A stretch of 64,000 nt of DNA from Spirochaetaceae bacterium (GTDB lineage: Bacteria; Spirochaetota; Spirochaetia; DSM-27196; SKKC01), in contig SKXQ01000054.1 in NCBI GenBank assembly GCA_007128315.1, forward strand, positions 1 through 64,000. Direction: 5' to 3'. The position numbers and the translations under genes are program-made. Below, piece after piece: positions 1-9,212 of the stretch; the first letter of the stretch is position 1; each line of letters starts with the position of its first letter. The notes below the pieces were generated by a model that saw only the letters and a list, made by a program, of their open reading frames with translations, had not been told where the DNA came from and ran no database searches.

Positions 1-74
1 CCAAGATGTCCCGGATTCAAGCCCAGGCATTCCCGCTTATCTGCAAAGCGTTCCGCCAGACTCAAGGGAACCGG

Positions 75-104
75 AAATTACCTCATCCCCGCCCCTCGTG
101 TCAA
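75..104 (-). promoter_or_regulatory. Candidate promoter reading out of the left edge
   Basis: On the minus strand TTGACA (99-104) is followed after 18 bases by TAATTT (75-80). It lies just past the end of the AIM24-family gene and would serve a gene to the left of the window. A short frame starting at an ATG at position 30 runs off the edge and cannot be identified. I see nothing else in bases 1-118. Confidence 0.35.
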
Positions 105-118
105 GCTCTGCGACGAAA

Positions 119-802
119 TCAGTTCTTTTTACTCGACGGCAGATAGGGATACAGTTCGCCTGCGAGGGTCTGTATACTCATCGTCTGAAGCCAGATCTTG
201 CCGGGGCCCGTCAGGGTCGTCAGAAAGAGTCCCTCGCCGCCGAACAGGAAGTTCGACATTCCTTTCACCATTTCCACGTCGAAACCGACAGTAGACTCCA
301 TGAATGCGAGGGCACCGGTTTCAACCCGGATCTTCTCGCCCGCAGCGAGTTGCATTTCGACCGTTTCACCGTCTATCTCGAGAAAAGCCGTTCCTCGCCC
401 CTTCAGTTTCTGCATAATGAAGCCTTCTCCACCAAAAAAACCTGCTCCGAGCTTCTTCTGAAACACGATATCAAGCTCCACGTCTGACTCACCGGCTAGA
501 AACGCCCGTTTCTGACAGACGTAATCCACTGCTCCGACGTCGACCGGAACAATCTTACCCGGGTACGTGTGACCGAGGGCTACGCGTTGACCGCTTCTGG
601 TTGCCGTATAGAAGTTCAGAAATCCTTTTTCCCCCATCATGCGGCGTTTGACGAAGCCGCCAAGACCACCCTGAACACCGGTCTTCATTTCGACATCTGC
701 ATCCATGTACTTCATGGCACCGGCCTGACACTGAAGCGTCTCACCCTGCATGAGTTTGCATTCGACGACAGGCATGGACGTTCCATAGATCTCGTATTGC
801 AT
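119..802 (-). CDS. AIM24 / TIGR00266 family protein
   Basis: A 227-residue protein of the AIM24 (TIGR00266) family, a single beta-rich domain of unknown biochemical role. Family features visible are the early Gly-rich segment GGLGGFVKRRM, the GGEGFIMQKL segment and the C-terminal GGEGLFLTTL segment, which repeat around a pseudo-symmetric fold. There is no signal peptide or membrane helix, so it is probably cytoplasmic. It is the last gene of the operon led from 5125, starting 8 bases after the beta-mannosidase stop, with a strong ribosome site (AGGGGGA) 5 bases before its ATG. The family assignment is firm; the function is not known. Confidence 0.88.
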   Translation of the reverse strand: MQYEIYGTSMPVVECKLMQGETLQCQAGAMKYMDADVEMKTGVQGGLGGFVKRRMMGEKGFLNFYTATRSGQRVALGHTYPGKIVPVDVGAVDYVCQKRAFLAGESDVELDIVFQKKLGAGFFGGEGFIMQKLKGRGTAFLEIDGETVEMQLAAGEKIRVETGALAFMESTVGFDVEMVKGMSNFLFGGEGLFLTTLTGPGKIWLQTMSIQTLAGELYPYLPSSKKN

Positions 803-810
803 AGTTCCCC

Positions 811-3354
811 CTAAATGTAAGTGCTCCTGAGAGAGTACACCCGAATATCTTCAGGTCTCCAGGAAATTTTGTTATTTGATCGGGATTTGACGGTTATGTC
901 TGCCGGAATATCGGGTTCAAGGTGAAAAAAACGGTCGCTGTACGATATATCCGACCCCTGAACGTCGACCCAGACCCACAGCGCAGGTTTTTCGGCGGTC
1001 AGCTGATACCGACCCGCTTTTTCATCAAGCAGTTCAAGGCGTATCTCGGGGTCCTTCAGTTCCAGGTGTTTCGGCCGGACGAAACTCACCATACACGAAC
1101 TGCATTCGTCTTTTCCGTCGCAAAGATGTGCAAAAAACAACAGGTTTTCTGCTCCGAGCTGCTCAATCTGCTCTGAAAAATCGAGTGTGATTACCTCGGT
1201 GGACGCCCGTATCCGAGAATCGACTTCTTCGGCGCCAAGACTGATGAGCTCACCGTCGGTGGTCCACAGACGCCATTCCATTTCCAGCCAGCGCCGTTCA
1301 CTCCGATCGCTGCTTACGAAAAGCGTTACGGTGCCGGCATCGGAATCATCGACTCCTGAGAGAAGGACCGGCGCATACGAGCGTCGCACCTGGTAGTGAA
1401 GCGCTTTCCATCGGCCTTCCCAGTCTATACCCGACCAGCTCGGGCCAGGCCAGCAATCGTTCAGCTGCCAGTACAGGGTACCCATACCACGGGGCATGCT
1501 TCGCCGCCAGTGCTCAATCGCATACTGCATGGCGACAGCCTGCAGTATCTGTGAAGTCCAGAGCACCATGTCGTTGCTCACCGGAAGCTGAAACCATCTG
1601 AGCATGTACTGTATGATTGCATCATTCCCGATCGGGCTTCGCTGATGATACTCCATGATGCGCGACGTTATGTTCCGCTCCTCGGGCGCGGTGAAACGAG
1701 CAACGGCCTGCGGTTCAGGAAAGCTCTGGAAACCGAACTCACTGACAAACCTGTGCCCGCAATCGCGATAGCTCTCAAAGGGCTGCCGGCCATGCCAGAC
1801 CATCCACAAATGAGCGTCACCCGCTCGCGGGTCGTTTGCGTCCGCCCGCTTCTCGCCGGGAGTATGAGGGCTCGAAGGCCAGTACGCACGTTCGGGATCG
1901 AAGCGTCGCACCTGATCAGCGAGCATAACGTCGAAGAGTTGCGTATAACTTTCGCGACTCATCGCACCGAGTGCATCAACCTCTGAACCGGTCGATATGC
2001 ACCCGTGAATCTGTTCCATTTCATTGTTTCCACACCACAACGCGATGCAGGGATGCGACCGCAACCGGCGGATAACCTCCGACGCTTCCTGCTTGACCGA
2101 CTGCATGAACTCTTCGTTGTCGGCGGGGTAGGCGCCACATGCAAACATGAAATCCTGCCAGACGAGAAGCCCGTACTCGTCGCAGAGTTGGTAGAACAGA
2201 TCCGACTCGTAGACCCCGCCTCCCCAGACTCGCAGCATGTTCATGTGGGCAGAAGCCGCGCTCTGAATGAGATACCGGTAGTGATCCTCACTGATTCTCG
2301 GAACAAAGGTATCAGCCGGAATCCAGTTCGCGCCCTTCGCGAAAACAGGAACACCGTTTACCTCGAAGGCGAACTGTTCGCCCCATTCATCGGCTTCTCT
2401 GAGCAGCCTGACCGTGCGCAACCCGATACGGCGGACCGTTCGATCAAGAAGGTTGCCGGTGTCGTCGAGCAGGTCGCACACGAGCTCGTACAGGGGCTGA
2501 TCGCCCATGCCGTTCGGCCACCACATGCGCGGCTCGGCGACAGACAGAGAAAGGCCGGCATGCACCCGTGCCGGGTCTGAACCCGAATCAGACGCGCAGG
2601 AAGCGCTTCCGGCGGCGACCGTATCCTCGCCGAGGCGAAGCGTTACGCTCAGGGCCGCGGGTAATACTTCTCCGGTCTGAATTGCCGAGGCTGTTACATG
2701 AACAGTGGCCGATTCGGCGGAGAGCTCAACCTGACGCACATGAACGTCCTCGAAGGCTGCCTTGCTATATGCCCGGAGCAGGATAGAACGCCAGATACCG
2801 ACCGTCGCGCATCGCGGCCCCCAGTCCCACCCGAAGTTGCACTGACTTTTTCTGAGCTGATTGACGCCGGTAAGTCGTTCCTGATCGATGCCGGTGTGCC
2901 AGTAAAAGCACTCGGATTGAGCTTTTTCGGCAGCCGTAACTGGCGCGGCAAAAGTAATCACGATTTCGTTCTCGCCTGGAATCAGATGTTCGGAAACCTC
3001 AACACTGTGTCCGTAGAACGCGTTTGACGTTCTCGCAATGGATCTCCCATTCAGGCTGATTTCTGCGAGCGTATCAAGTCCTTCGCACACAAGCTCTATC
3101 CGATCGGCCCTGTGAAAATCGGGGCTGATTCTGAACGATCGCCGATACACCCAGTCGGTTCGTCCGACCCAGTTCTGAGCCTGCTCCTGATCCCGCAGAT
3201 AGGGATCAGGAATAAGCCCGGCCGCGAGCAAATCCGTGTGAACAGTTCCCGGAATCTCGGCTCGCACCCCTGAGGCAGGCACCACCGAAGCCTGCGCTTC
3301 GGCGTTCGCGCCGACCTCGAGGGTCCAGCTCCCGTCAAGCAATACATACTCCAT
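811..3354 (-). CDS. Beta-mannosidase, glycoside hydrolase family 2
   Basis: An 847-residue GH2 enzyme of beta-mannosidase type, expected to release terminal beta-mannose from mannosides or glycoprotein glycans. Domain order is sugar-binding jelly roll (about 1-190), immunoglobulin-like domain (about 190-310), TIM barrel (about 310-640) and C-terminal beta domains. The barrel shows the acid/base motif WCGNNEME near residue 440 and the nucleophile motif SEFGFQSFPE near residue 540, both typical of the mannosidase branch rather than LacZ. There is no signal peptide, so it acts inside the cell on imported sugars. It starts 10 bases after the HAD gene with AAGGA before the ATG. Length is normal for the family. 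Confidence 0.93.
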   Translation of the reverse strand: MEYVLLDGSWTLEVGANAEAQASVVPASGVRAEIPGTVHTDLLAAGLIPDPYLRDQEQAQNWVGRTDWVYRRSFRISPDFHRADRIELVCEGLDTLAEISLNGRSIARTSNAFYGHSVEVSEHLIPGENEIVITFAAPVTAAEKAQSECFYWHTGIDQERLTGVNQLRKSQCNFGWDWGPRCATVGIWRSILLRAYSKAAFEDVHVRQVELSAESATVHVTASAIQTGEVLPAALSVTLRLGEDTVAAGSASCASDSGSDPARVHAGLSLSVAEPRMWWPNGMGDQPLYELVCDLLDDTGNLLDRTVRRIGLRTVRLLREADEWGEQFAFEVNGVPVFAKGANWIPADTFVPRISEDHYRYLIQSAASAHMNMLRVWGGGVYESDLFYQLCDEYGLLVWQDFMFACGAYPADNEEFMQSVKQEASEVIRRLRSHPCIALWCGNNEMEQIHGCISTGSEVDALGAMSRESYTQLFDVMLADQVRRFDPERAYWPSSPHTPGEKRADANDPRAGDAHLWMVWHGRQPFESYRDCGHRFVSEFGFQSFPEPQAVARFTAPEERNITSRIMEYHQRSPIGNDAIIQYMLRWFQLPVSNDMVLWTSQILQAVAMQYAIEHWRRSMPRGMGTLYWQLNDCWPGPSWSGIDWEGRWKALHYQVRRSYAPVLLSGVDDSDAGTVTLFVSSDRSERRWLEMEWRLWTTDGELISLGAEEVDSRIRASTEVITLDFSEQIEQLGAENLLFFAHLCDGKDECSSCMVSFVRPKHLELKDPEIRLELLDEKAGRYQLTAEKPALWVWVDVQGSDISYSDRFFHLEPDIPADITVKSRSNNKISWRPEDIRVYSLRSTYI

Positions 3355-3364
3355 GATGAGTTCC

Positions 3365-4201
3365 TTATGTGTGTGCGACTAACAGTTCCTGTACGAGTTC
3401 AGCGAAGCCTTCGCCATGTGGAGCCTCGGTAACGTAGGTCGGAGGGGATTTCATGAACGGAAGCATTTCCAGCACGTTTGCGACACCACAGGAGTTCGGC
3501 AGTAGTGCAAACATCGGTTCATCATTCGGTGAGTCACCACAGAACAGAACCGTATCAAGAACCTCGGGGTCGTCAACGGAGACATTCCAGAGCTGATTCA
3601 GCGTGAAGGCAACCATGGAACGCTTATCGTAGCGACCAATCCAGAAATTGACGTGGATGGAACTGACTTTGGCTTCCGCTCCCTCGGACTCACAAATCCC
3701 CCGAATCCGTTCTGCATCGTTAAAGTCAAGGAACGGTGGTTCTTCGCGAAAATCAACGGCATAGTCGTAAAGCCGAAACGGTTGATCCTTCGCCATTCGT
3801 GTTCCCGGCACTTCGCGGAACACCCGCGCGGCGATGCGCTCGAGCGCCTCACGGGTTTTCGCCGGATCACCGCTTTCGGGATGGTAGATTTCGCGACGAA
3901 CCCCGTTCTCAAGATAGTAGGTGAACGCGCCATTCTCTCCGATCACGGCATCTACCGGCCACTGCCTGATAATTGCGTCGCACCATCCGGCAGGCCTTCC
4001 GGTGACCGGAATAACCACGAAACCGGCGTTGTGAAGCCTCCACAAGGCGTCAAACGCAGCCGCCTGAAGCCGGTTTTCTCTTGTGAGAGTGTCGTCAATG
4101 TCGCAGAGAACAAAGCGTATCCCGCGTCGGTGCGACTCAGGCCATCTGGACAGCGGCACAGGCCTGCGTGGCGTGTGCAGGCTATGCTGCTCCGTGGCCA
4201 C
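3365..4201 (-). CDS. HAD-superfamily phosphatase (type IIB, Cof-like)
   Basis: A 278-residue phosphohydrolase of the haloacid dehalogenase superfamily, subclass IIB. Motif I is CDIDDTLT with the nucleophile Asp; motif II is the Thr/Gly pair in VTGRP; the C-terminal motif IV is FCGDSPNDEPM. Substrates of this class are mostly sugar phosphates; the next gene is a beta-mannosidase, so a mannose-derived phosphate is possible, but this is inference. The frame is open further up to 4252, but nothing upstream is conserved. The GTG at 4201, just inside the end of pgsA, is the likely start and gives a 20-base overlap. The N-terminal 20 residues before motif I are poorly defined. Confidence 0.8.
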   Translation of the reverse strand: MATEQHSLHTPRRPVPLSRWPESHRRGIRFVLCDIDDTLTRENRLQAAAFDALWRLHNAGFVVIPVTGRPAGWCDAIIRQWPVDAVIGENGAFTYYLENGVRREIYHPESGDPAKTREALERIAARVFREVPGTRMAKDQPFRLYDYAVDFREEPPFLDFNDAERIRGICESEGAEAKVSSIHVNFWIGRYDKRSMVAFTLNQLWNVSVDDPEVLDTVLFCGDSPNDEPMFALLPNSCGVANVLEMLPFMKSPPTYVTEAPHGEGFAELVQELLVAHT

Positions 4202-4847
4202 GGAATACTCGCACGTAATCGAGAAACGATAGAACCGAAAGCACTGCTGCAATCACATAGGCCGCAAATGCGACATAGGCAATGATTTCCACGTAGACCG
4301 CCGGAAAATCCGCACCGAAGGGAGAAAACAGGCCCAGGCGTCCTTGTGGTTCGTACATTCCCAGTCGGTTGAGTGAACTCAACAGCAGGCCGGCTCCTCC
4401 GCCAAGCGAGTACATGACGGTTTTGATCTTTCCACCGGACCTCGCCGCAAGAGCAACACCCTTTCGATACATGAGCAGCCGTATGAAGATGATGCCGAAC
4501 TCCCGGTACAGAATGATGATGAACACCCACACGGGCATGAGATTCGCCACCAGCAGACAGACGAAATACGTCAGCCGCGAAAAGACATCAGCAAACGGAT
4601 CGAGCACCTTGCCAAGGTCGGTAACCTGATTCGTACGACGTGCTATGTCGCCGTCAAGCGCGTCGGAGAACTCTATGTAGACGAACAGCAACCACAGAAC
4701 CACTATCGAGGTTTGCAGCAGGAATCCGGTCCACAAAGGCACGAAAAAGGCGAGAAAAAAGATCGGGGAGAGAAAAATCCGGGACGATGTAACTGTATTT
4801 GGTATGTTCACGCCGCATACGCTACGCCGAGTCGAAAAATCTGTCAA
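4182..4847 (-). CDS. pgsA: CDP-alcohol phosphatidyltransferase, PgsA-like
   Basis: A 221-residue integral membrane enzyme that most likely transfers a phosphatidyl group from CDP-diacylglycerol to glycerol 3-phosphate, the committed step to phosphatidylglycerol. The full signature is present: D-x2-DG-x2-AR-x8-G-x3-D-x3-D, seen as SDALDGDIARR followed by DLGKVLDPFAD. Five or six hydrophobic helices surround it. The start codon is TTG, overlapping the TGA stop of the 93-aa gene as TTGA, which implies translational coupling. A different alcohol acceptor (for example inositol phosphate) cannot be excluded from sequence alone. Confidence 0.85.
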   Translation of the reverse strand: MTDFSTRRSVCGVNIPNTVTSSRIFLSPIFFLAFFVPLWTGFLLQTSIVVLWLLFVYIEFSDALDGDIARRTNQVTDLGKVLDPFADVFSRLTYFVCLLVANLMPVWVFIIILYREFGIIFIRLLMYRKGVALAARSGGKIKTVMYSLGGGAGLLLSSLNRLGMYEPQGRLGLFSPFGADFPAVYVEIIAYVAFAAYVIAAVLSVLSFLDYVRVFRGHGAA

Positions 4848-5125
4848 GCGAACAGGGCGGGTCGAAGATCCTCGTACTCGTGTTTTCGAAAGTAACTGTA
4901 AAGGACACGGTACCCGCGGCGGACACGACTTCTGATCGTTTTCTGCAACGCCTGATCCATCTCATCGCGGGAGTCGAAGGTGTACAGGCGCTCAGACGAC
5001 GGTCCCTGTATGGTACCGGTGCACACGATAAACGCGTGCTCGGAGAAGAGCGTGGGCTGCCGGTTATGAATGGTGACGTAGCGTATCTGCTCGTCGTCGG
5101 TGATCCTGTACAGCGTGATTAGCAT
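4844..5125 (-). CDS. Conserved small protein, possibly WGR-like
   Basis: A 93-residue protein with no signal peptide or membrane helix. It is rich in aromatic and basic residues, with a C-terminal segment SRVRRGYRVLYSYFRKHEY. The pattern of an N-terminal strand, a central Gly-Thr-x-x-Gly turn and a C-terminal helix ending in RRGY loosely resembles WGR domains, but the WGR tripeptide is absent, so this is only a suggestion. It is the first gene of the pgsA operon and overlaps pgsA by four bases. A perfect -10 box (TATAAT) ends 7 bases before its ATG and there is no Shine-Dalgarno sequence, pointing to a leaderless message. Confidence 0.65.
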   Translation of the reverse strand: MLITLYRITDDEQIRYVTIHNRQPTLFSEHAFIVCTGTIQGPSSERLYTFDSRDEMDQALQKTIRSRVRRGYRVLYSYFRKHEYEDLRPALFA

Positions 5126-5132
5126 TGCTCTG

Positions 5133-5138
5133 ATTATA
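5133..5138 (-). promoter_or_regulatory. -10 box of leaderless pgsA operon promoter
   Basis: TATAAT on the minus strand, ending 7 bases before the ATG at 5125. No good -35 hexamer is visible at 16-18 bases. Transcription would begin at or next to the start codon. Confidence 0.45.
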
Positions 5139-5206
5139 CTATCGGATTGAGACTGTCGGTCCTTGATAGCGACGAGGAGCAGGAAGGAAGCAAAAACCTG
5201 TTCAAT

Positions 5207-5869
5207 TCACCGCGATTCAGTGGTTTCCTGTCGCGAAATCGTCACGGCTGAGTCTTCGTCGATGCGAACACGGTAGACCGCGAACAGCACCGGGCGTTCG
5301 ACCGTCGCGAGCCGGACCTCTGGCGTAAACAGAACCGGAAACCGCGATCGAATCTCCTCCCGGACAGGATTCGTTTCAGCATCATCCCAGGGGAGTCTCA
5401 CGAAGACTTCGGAACCGGCGGCAAGGAACCACTGTGGCACCTGCAGGGTGCGCAGAGAAAGCTCGAAAGCACCACCATCGGACTCGTACAGGGGGCCATC
5501 GGGCATCACCTCTATGGTCAGACTGTCGGTACCGAGGTGGATAACCCTGAAGTCGAACGTTGCACCCCCGGGTGGGACCGGTTCATAGTCCGAAACAACC
5601 CATGTGGCTACGATGAAAAGGGTCAGGATCACCATGATCCCGGGGAACCCTGCCGCACGCGGGAACAACCCCATCATGGTACCCGATACAAGCGCGACTC
5701 CAGAGAATATCCAGAACTCGCGCCCGGTAAAGGCCTCGATACCGTTCAGAAACAGTCCGGTGACCATCAGACCGACGGTTAGCGAACACAGGAGCAAGGC
5801 CACGGCGCCTGCCGAAGCTGACTCCGGTTCACCCGATCCCCTGACCAGCCGACGAAGCAGTACAGACAC
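5207..5869 (-). CDS. Hypothetical membrane protein
   Basis: At least 220 residues. Three hydrophobic helices lie in the first 95 residues (around GAVALLLCSLTVGLMVTGLF, WIFSGVALVSGTMMGLF and PGIMVILTLFIVATWVV), followed by a soluble domain of about 125 residues rich in beta-type residues, probably outside the cytoplasmic membrane. I do not recognise the family. The GTG at 5869 is the first standard start. However, the same frame continues upstream to about 5942 and encodes a further hydrophobic segment (PYLWGFLSAFAAGTAV), so the real start may be a rare codon (CTG or ATT) overlapping the end of the carboxypeptidase gene. It is the last gene of the T-box controlled thrS operon. Confidence 0.65.
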   Translation of the reverse strand: MSVLLRRLVRGSGEPESASAGAVALLLCSLTVGLMVTGLFLNGIEAFTGREFWIFSGVALVSGTMMGLFPRAAGFPGIMVILTLFIVATWVVSDYEPVPPGGATFDFRVIHLGTDSLTIEVMPDGPLYESDGGAFELSLRTLQVPQWFLAAGSEVFVRLPWDDAETNPVREEIRSRFPVLFTPEVRLATVERPVLFAVYRVRIDEDSAVTISRQETTESR

Positions 5870-5934
5870 CGCGGTGCCCGCTGCGAACGCACTGAGGAAA
5901 CCCCAGAGATACGGATTACTCCCGGACAGAATAC

Positions 5935-7452
5935 TCAGAGCTGATATACCTCGCCATACTTTTTATTCAGATACTCTGTGAAGTATCGGGCATCGAGCGT
6001 CTGTCCGCTGATATCCATGACAAGTTCACGGGCCGTTTTTGCCCGCCCGTGGGTATGTATGTTTTCACGCTGCCACTCGAGGACATCGGCGAAGTTTCCG
6101 TTTGCGATCTGATCGCGGACATCGGGAATCGCTTCCATCATGACATGGTAGAACTGCGCGCCGTAGAGATTCCCGAGTGCGTATGTCGGAAAGTACCCCA
6201 TTGCTCCCATGGACCAGTGTATGTCCTGAAGTACACCCTCGGAATCACTCTCGGGGGCGATACCAAGAAGCTCCCGCGACATTGCTCTCCAGGCTTCCGG
6301 CAGATCGTCAACATCGAGCGATCCTTCGATCAGGGCCAGCTCGAGACGGAAGCGAAGCATGATGTGAAGGCTGTAAGTGACTTCGTCGGCTTCAACCCGG
6401 ATGAACGACGATTCAACCCGGTTGATACCCCGATAGAAGCGATCGAGATCTACGCTGTCGAGCAGTCCCGGAAAGGTTCTGACAAGCTCGGGGTAGAAGA
6501 ACAGCCAGAACTCCCGGCTGCGTCCGATCATGTTCTCCCACGTACGGGACTGGGACTCATGAATTCCGAGGCTCGTACCGGAAGCAAGCGACGTTCCATG
6601 ATACTTCGATGCAACGCCGAGCTCATACAGACCATGACCCGCCTCGTGTATGGTTCCGAACAGGGCGGGATTCAGGAAATCCGGTGCATACCGGGTCGTC
6701 AGGCGCACGTCCATGGACCCGATGTCAGTCGTAAACGGATGCGCTGATTCGTCCAGCCGCCCGCGCGAAAAGGGCCAGCCGATGGCTTCGAGCACCCTCC
6801 GGCTGAACACGCGTTGTCCGTCGACTGGATACGCCTGGTGCAGAAATGAATCATCAACCTGTTCTGCAGCCTGAATTCTGCCGGAAATCGGAACCAGATC
6901 CTTCTGAAGCTGATCGAAAACCGTGCGAACCTCGGAGGCTTTCATGTCCGGCTCGTACTCGTCGAGAAGCGCATCGTATGGGTGTTCGTCGTAGCCGAAT
7001 CGTGCCGCCCGCTCCCGGTTCAGGTCGATGATCTCGGCAAGATGATCCCGAAACGTCGAAAAATCGTTTGCCTCGCGCGCCCTGGCCCATACGGCCTGGC
7101 CAGTACTGGTTACGACGGCGAAACGCCGCACAAGTTCCGCCGGGAGCTTCTGTTCGCGTCGGTAGTCCCGGTACAGGCAGCGAATCAGTGCCCGGTCCTC
7201 TTCGGGCACCTCACTTCCACCGGCGGGATGCTCATCATCGGCCCCGACGTCGGCAAGAAGCGCTCCGAACTCATCGCTTGTGCCCCGTTCGTGTATCATT
7301 CCGGTCAGCAGGGCGATCTCGTCGGAGCGCATATCGATGCCGTCCGGTGGCATGTACGTCTCCTGATCCCAGTGAAGGAGCGAGACCGTTTTGGAAAGCA
7401 ACTGCAGCTCCCGGTCGATGCTCTTGAGTCGATTCAGCGCGTCTGTGCTCAT
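5935..7452 (-). CDS. Metallocarboxypeptidase, peptidase family M32
   Basis: A 505-residue zinc carboxypeptidase of the Taq family (M32), which removes C-terminal residues from peptides in the cytoplasm. All family motifs are readable in order: HPF and DVRLTT, the zinc motif HEAGH, HESQSR, IRVEAD, and GVLQDIHW near the C terminus. Length matches the usual 490-510 residues. The ATG overlaps the thrS stop as ATGA, so the two are translated together and the gene falls under the thrS T-box. A peptidase could replenish free amino acids when charged tRNA is low; that link is inference. Confidence 0.94.
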   Translation of the reverse strand: MSTDALNRLKSIDRELQLLSKTVSLLHWDQETYMPPDGIDMRSDEIALLTGMIHERGTSDEFGALLADVGADDEHPAGGSEVPEEDRALIRCLYRDYRREQKLPAELVRRFAVVTSTGQAVWARAREANDFSTFRDHLAEIIDLNRERAARFGYDEHPYDALLDEYEPDMKASEVRTVFDQLQKDLVPISGRIQAAEQVDDSFLHQAYPVDGQRVFSRRVLEAIGWPFSRGRLDESAHPFTTDIGSMDVRLTTRYAPDFLNPALFGTIHEAGHGLYELGVASKYHGTSLASGTSLGIHESQSRTWENMIGRSREFWLFFYPELVRTFPGLLDSVDLDRFYRGINRVESSFIRVEADEVTYSLHIMLRFRLELALIEGSLDVDDLPEAWRAMSRELLGIAPESDSEGVLQDIHWSMGAMGYFPTYALGNLYGAQFYHVMMEAIPDVRDQIANGNFADVLEWQRENIHTHGRAKTARELVMDISGQTLDARYFTEYLNKKYGEVYQL

Positions 7453-9212
7453 ATGTCTTCCCGCTTCCTGATTTTTTCGCCAATGAATGCGACAGCCTCG
7501 TCGAGTGCGATCCCGTCTTTCTTGTCTCCGGTACGCATGCGTATGCTGACCGCACGTTCATCTTCTTCACGTCCGCCGACGACAAGCATGTAAGGAATCT
7601 TCTGATGCTGCGCATCACGGATCTTCGCATTCATGCGCGAGTCACGGAGATCAGCATCAACCCGAATTCCTGTTTCGGCAAGTGCGTTCTTCACGGTCCG
7701 TGCGTATTCGTCGAAGGCCGGAGCTACCGGAATGACGACCGCCTGGACGGGTGCAAGCCAGACAGGGAATGCTCCGCCGTAGTGCTCGATGAGAACGCCG
7801 AAGAAGCGCTCCAGAGATCCGAGCAGAGCCCGATGCACCATGAACGGGCGTTTTTCCCTGCCGTCGGAGTCAACAAAGGTCATGTCGAAACGTTCAGGCA
7901 GATTGAAATCGAACTGAACCGTGGACATCTGCCATTCGCGGCCGAGCGCATCCTTGAGCTTCAGGTCGATCTTGGGGCCGTAGAAGGCTCCTCCGCCTTC
8001 GTCGACCTCGTACGCGAGTCCTGCCGCCTCGACTGCTTTCCGGAGGCTCTCGATTGCCGTGTTCCAGTCCTTCTCCTCGCCGACGCTTTTCTCGGGGCGC
8101 GTCGCGAGGTAGGCCTTGATATCGGTAAAACCGAAGGCACCGAGCATATCGAGACTGAACTTCAACACGGTGTGAATCTCGTCTTCGACCTGTGAAGGTG
8201 CACAGAAGATATGCGCGTCGTCCTGTGTAAATCCGCGAACACGGAGAAGCCCGTGCAGAACCCCGCTTCGCTCATAGCGATATACGGTGCCAAGCTCCGC
8301 CCAGCGCAGGGGTAGTTCCCGATAGCTGCGCATCGATGTCTTGTAAATGAGTATATGGAAAGGACAGTTCATGGGCTTCGCGTAGTACTCGGCGTTGTCC
8401 ATCTCCATCGACGGGTACATGCCTTCGCTGTAGAAATCGAGGTGACCGCTCGTCTCCCAGAGCCAGCTTTTTCCTACGTGCGGGGTGTACAGAATCTCGT
8501 AGCCACCGGCCGCGTGCTGTTTGCGCCAGTACTCCTCGATCGCAAGGCGTATGCGGGCTCCTTTCGGATGCCAGTAGATCAGACCGCTGCCAGCCTCTTC
8601 GTGTGTCGAATACAGATCGAGCTCGCGACCGAGTTTCCGGTGATCCCGTTTTTCGACCTCGGCAAGATGATCAAGATGCGCACGAAGCTCTTTGGGACTT
8701 TCCCACGCGGTTCCATAGATACGCTGCAGCATGGGGCGCTTTTCATCACCTCGCCAGTAGGCACCGGCGATGTTCAGCAACCTGAATGCTTTGGCGTGAA
8801 TCTCTTTCGTGTTCTCGACGTGGGGGCCGCGACACAAATCCACGAAACTGTCGACGGTGTACAGCGAGACTTCCTCGCCTTCGGGTATCGCGTCCAGAAG
8901 TTCGAGCTTGTATGGCTGATTGGAGAACTGTGACCGGGCTTCGTCACGACTGATTACGGTTTTCTCGAAGGGGTGTTTTTCCGCGACGATGTCACGCATG
9001 TGTGCCTCGATCTTCTCCAGATCATCCGGAGTCAGACTCCGGGGTAGATCGAAATCGTAATAGAACCCGTTCTCGATCGGTGGGCCAATCGCGATCTTTG
9101 CCTCAGGAAACTCTCGAAGCACAGCTTCGGCCATTACGTGCGCCGTCGAATGTCTTATTCGGTACAGACGGTCCTCTCTGCTCAGTTTGCCGGTATCTGC
9201 TGCATCACTCAT
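7449..9212 (-). CDS. thrS: Threonyl-tRNA synthetase lacking the TGS domain
   Basis: A 587-residue class II aminoacyl-tRNA synthetase that charges tRNA-Thr. It begins directly with the editing (N2) domain, whose HSTAH and CRGPH motifs are present, and lacks the roughly 60-residue N-terminal TGS domain of the E. coli enzyme; as I recall, other spirochaete ThrS proteins are similarly short. The catalytic core has the zinc-site segment MNCPFHI near residue 282 and motif 2 in YRYERSGVLHGL, followed by the anticodon-binding domain (VWLAPVQ onward). The start is fixed by GGAGG 6 bases upstream of the ATG at 9212. A T-box leader precedes it. Confidence 0.97.
   Translation of the reverse strand: MSDAADTGKLSREDRLYRIRHSTAHVMAEAVLREFPEAKIAIGPPIENGFYYDFDLPRSLTPDDLEKIEAHMRDIVAEKHPFEKTVISRDEARSQFSNQPYKLELLDAIPEGEEVSLYTVDSFVDLCRGPHVENTKEIHAKAFRLLNIAGAYWRGDEKRPMLQRIYGTAWESPKELRAHLDHLAEVEKRDHRKLGRELDLYSTHEEAGSGLIYWHPKGARIRLAIEEYWRKQHAAGGYEILYTPHVGKSWLWETSGHLDFYSEGMYPSMEMDNAEYYAKPMNCPFHILIYKTSMRSYRELPLRWAELGTVYRYERSGVLHGLLRVRGFTQDDAHIFCAPSQVEDEIHTVLKFSLDMLGAFGFTDIKAYLATRPEKSVGEEKDWNTAIESLRKAVEAAGLAYEVDEGGGAFYGPKIDLKLKDALGREWQMSTVQFDFNLPERFDMTFVDSDGREKRPFMVHRALLGSLERFFGVLIEHYGGAFPVWLAPVQAVVIPVAPAFDEYARTVKNALAETGIRVDADLRDSRMNAKIRDAQHQKIPYMLVVGGREEDERAVSIRMRTGDKKDGIALDEAVAFIGEKIRKREDI

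Noticed and set aside
98-487. Plus-strand frame at the left end
   Set aside because: Lies antisense within the AIM24-family gene, which has a ribosome site and family motifs; the plus frame has neither.
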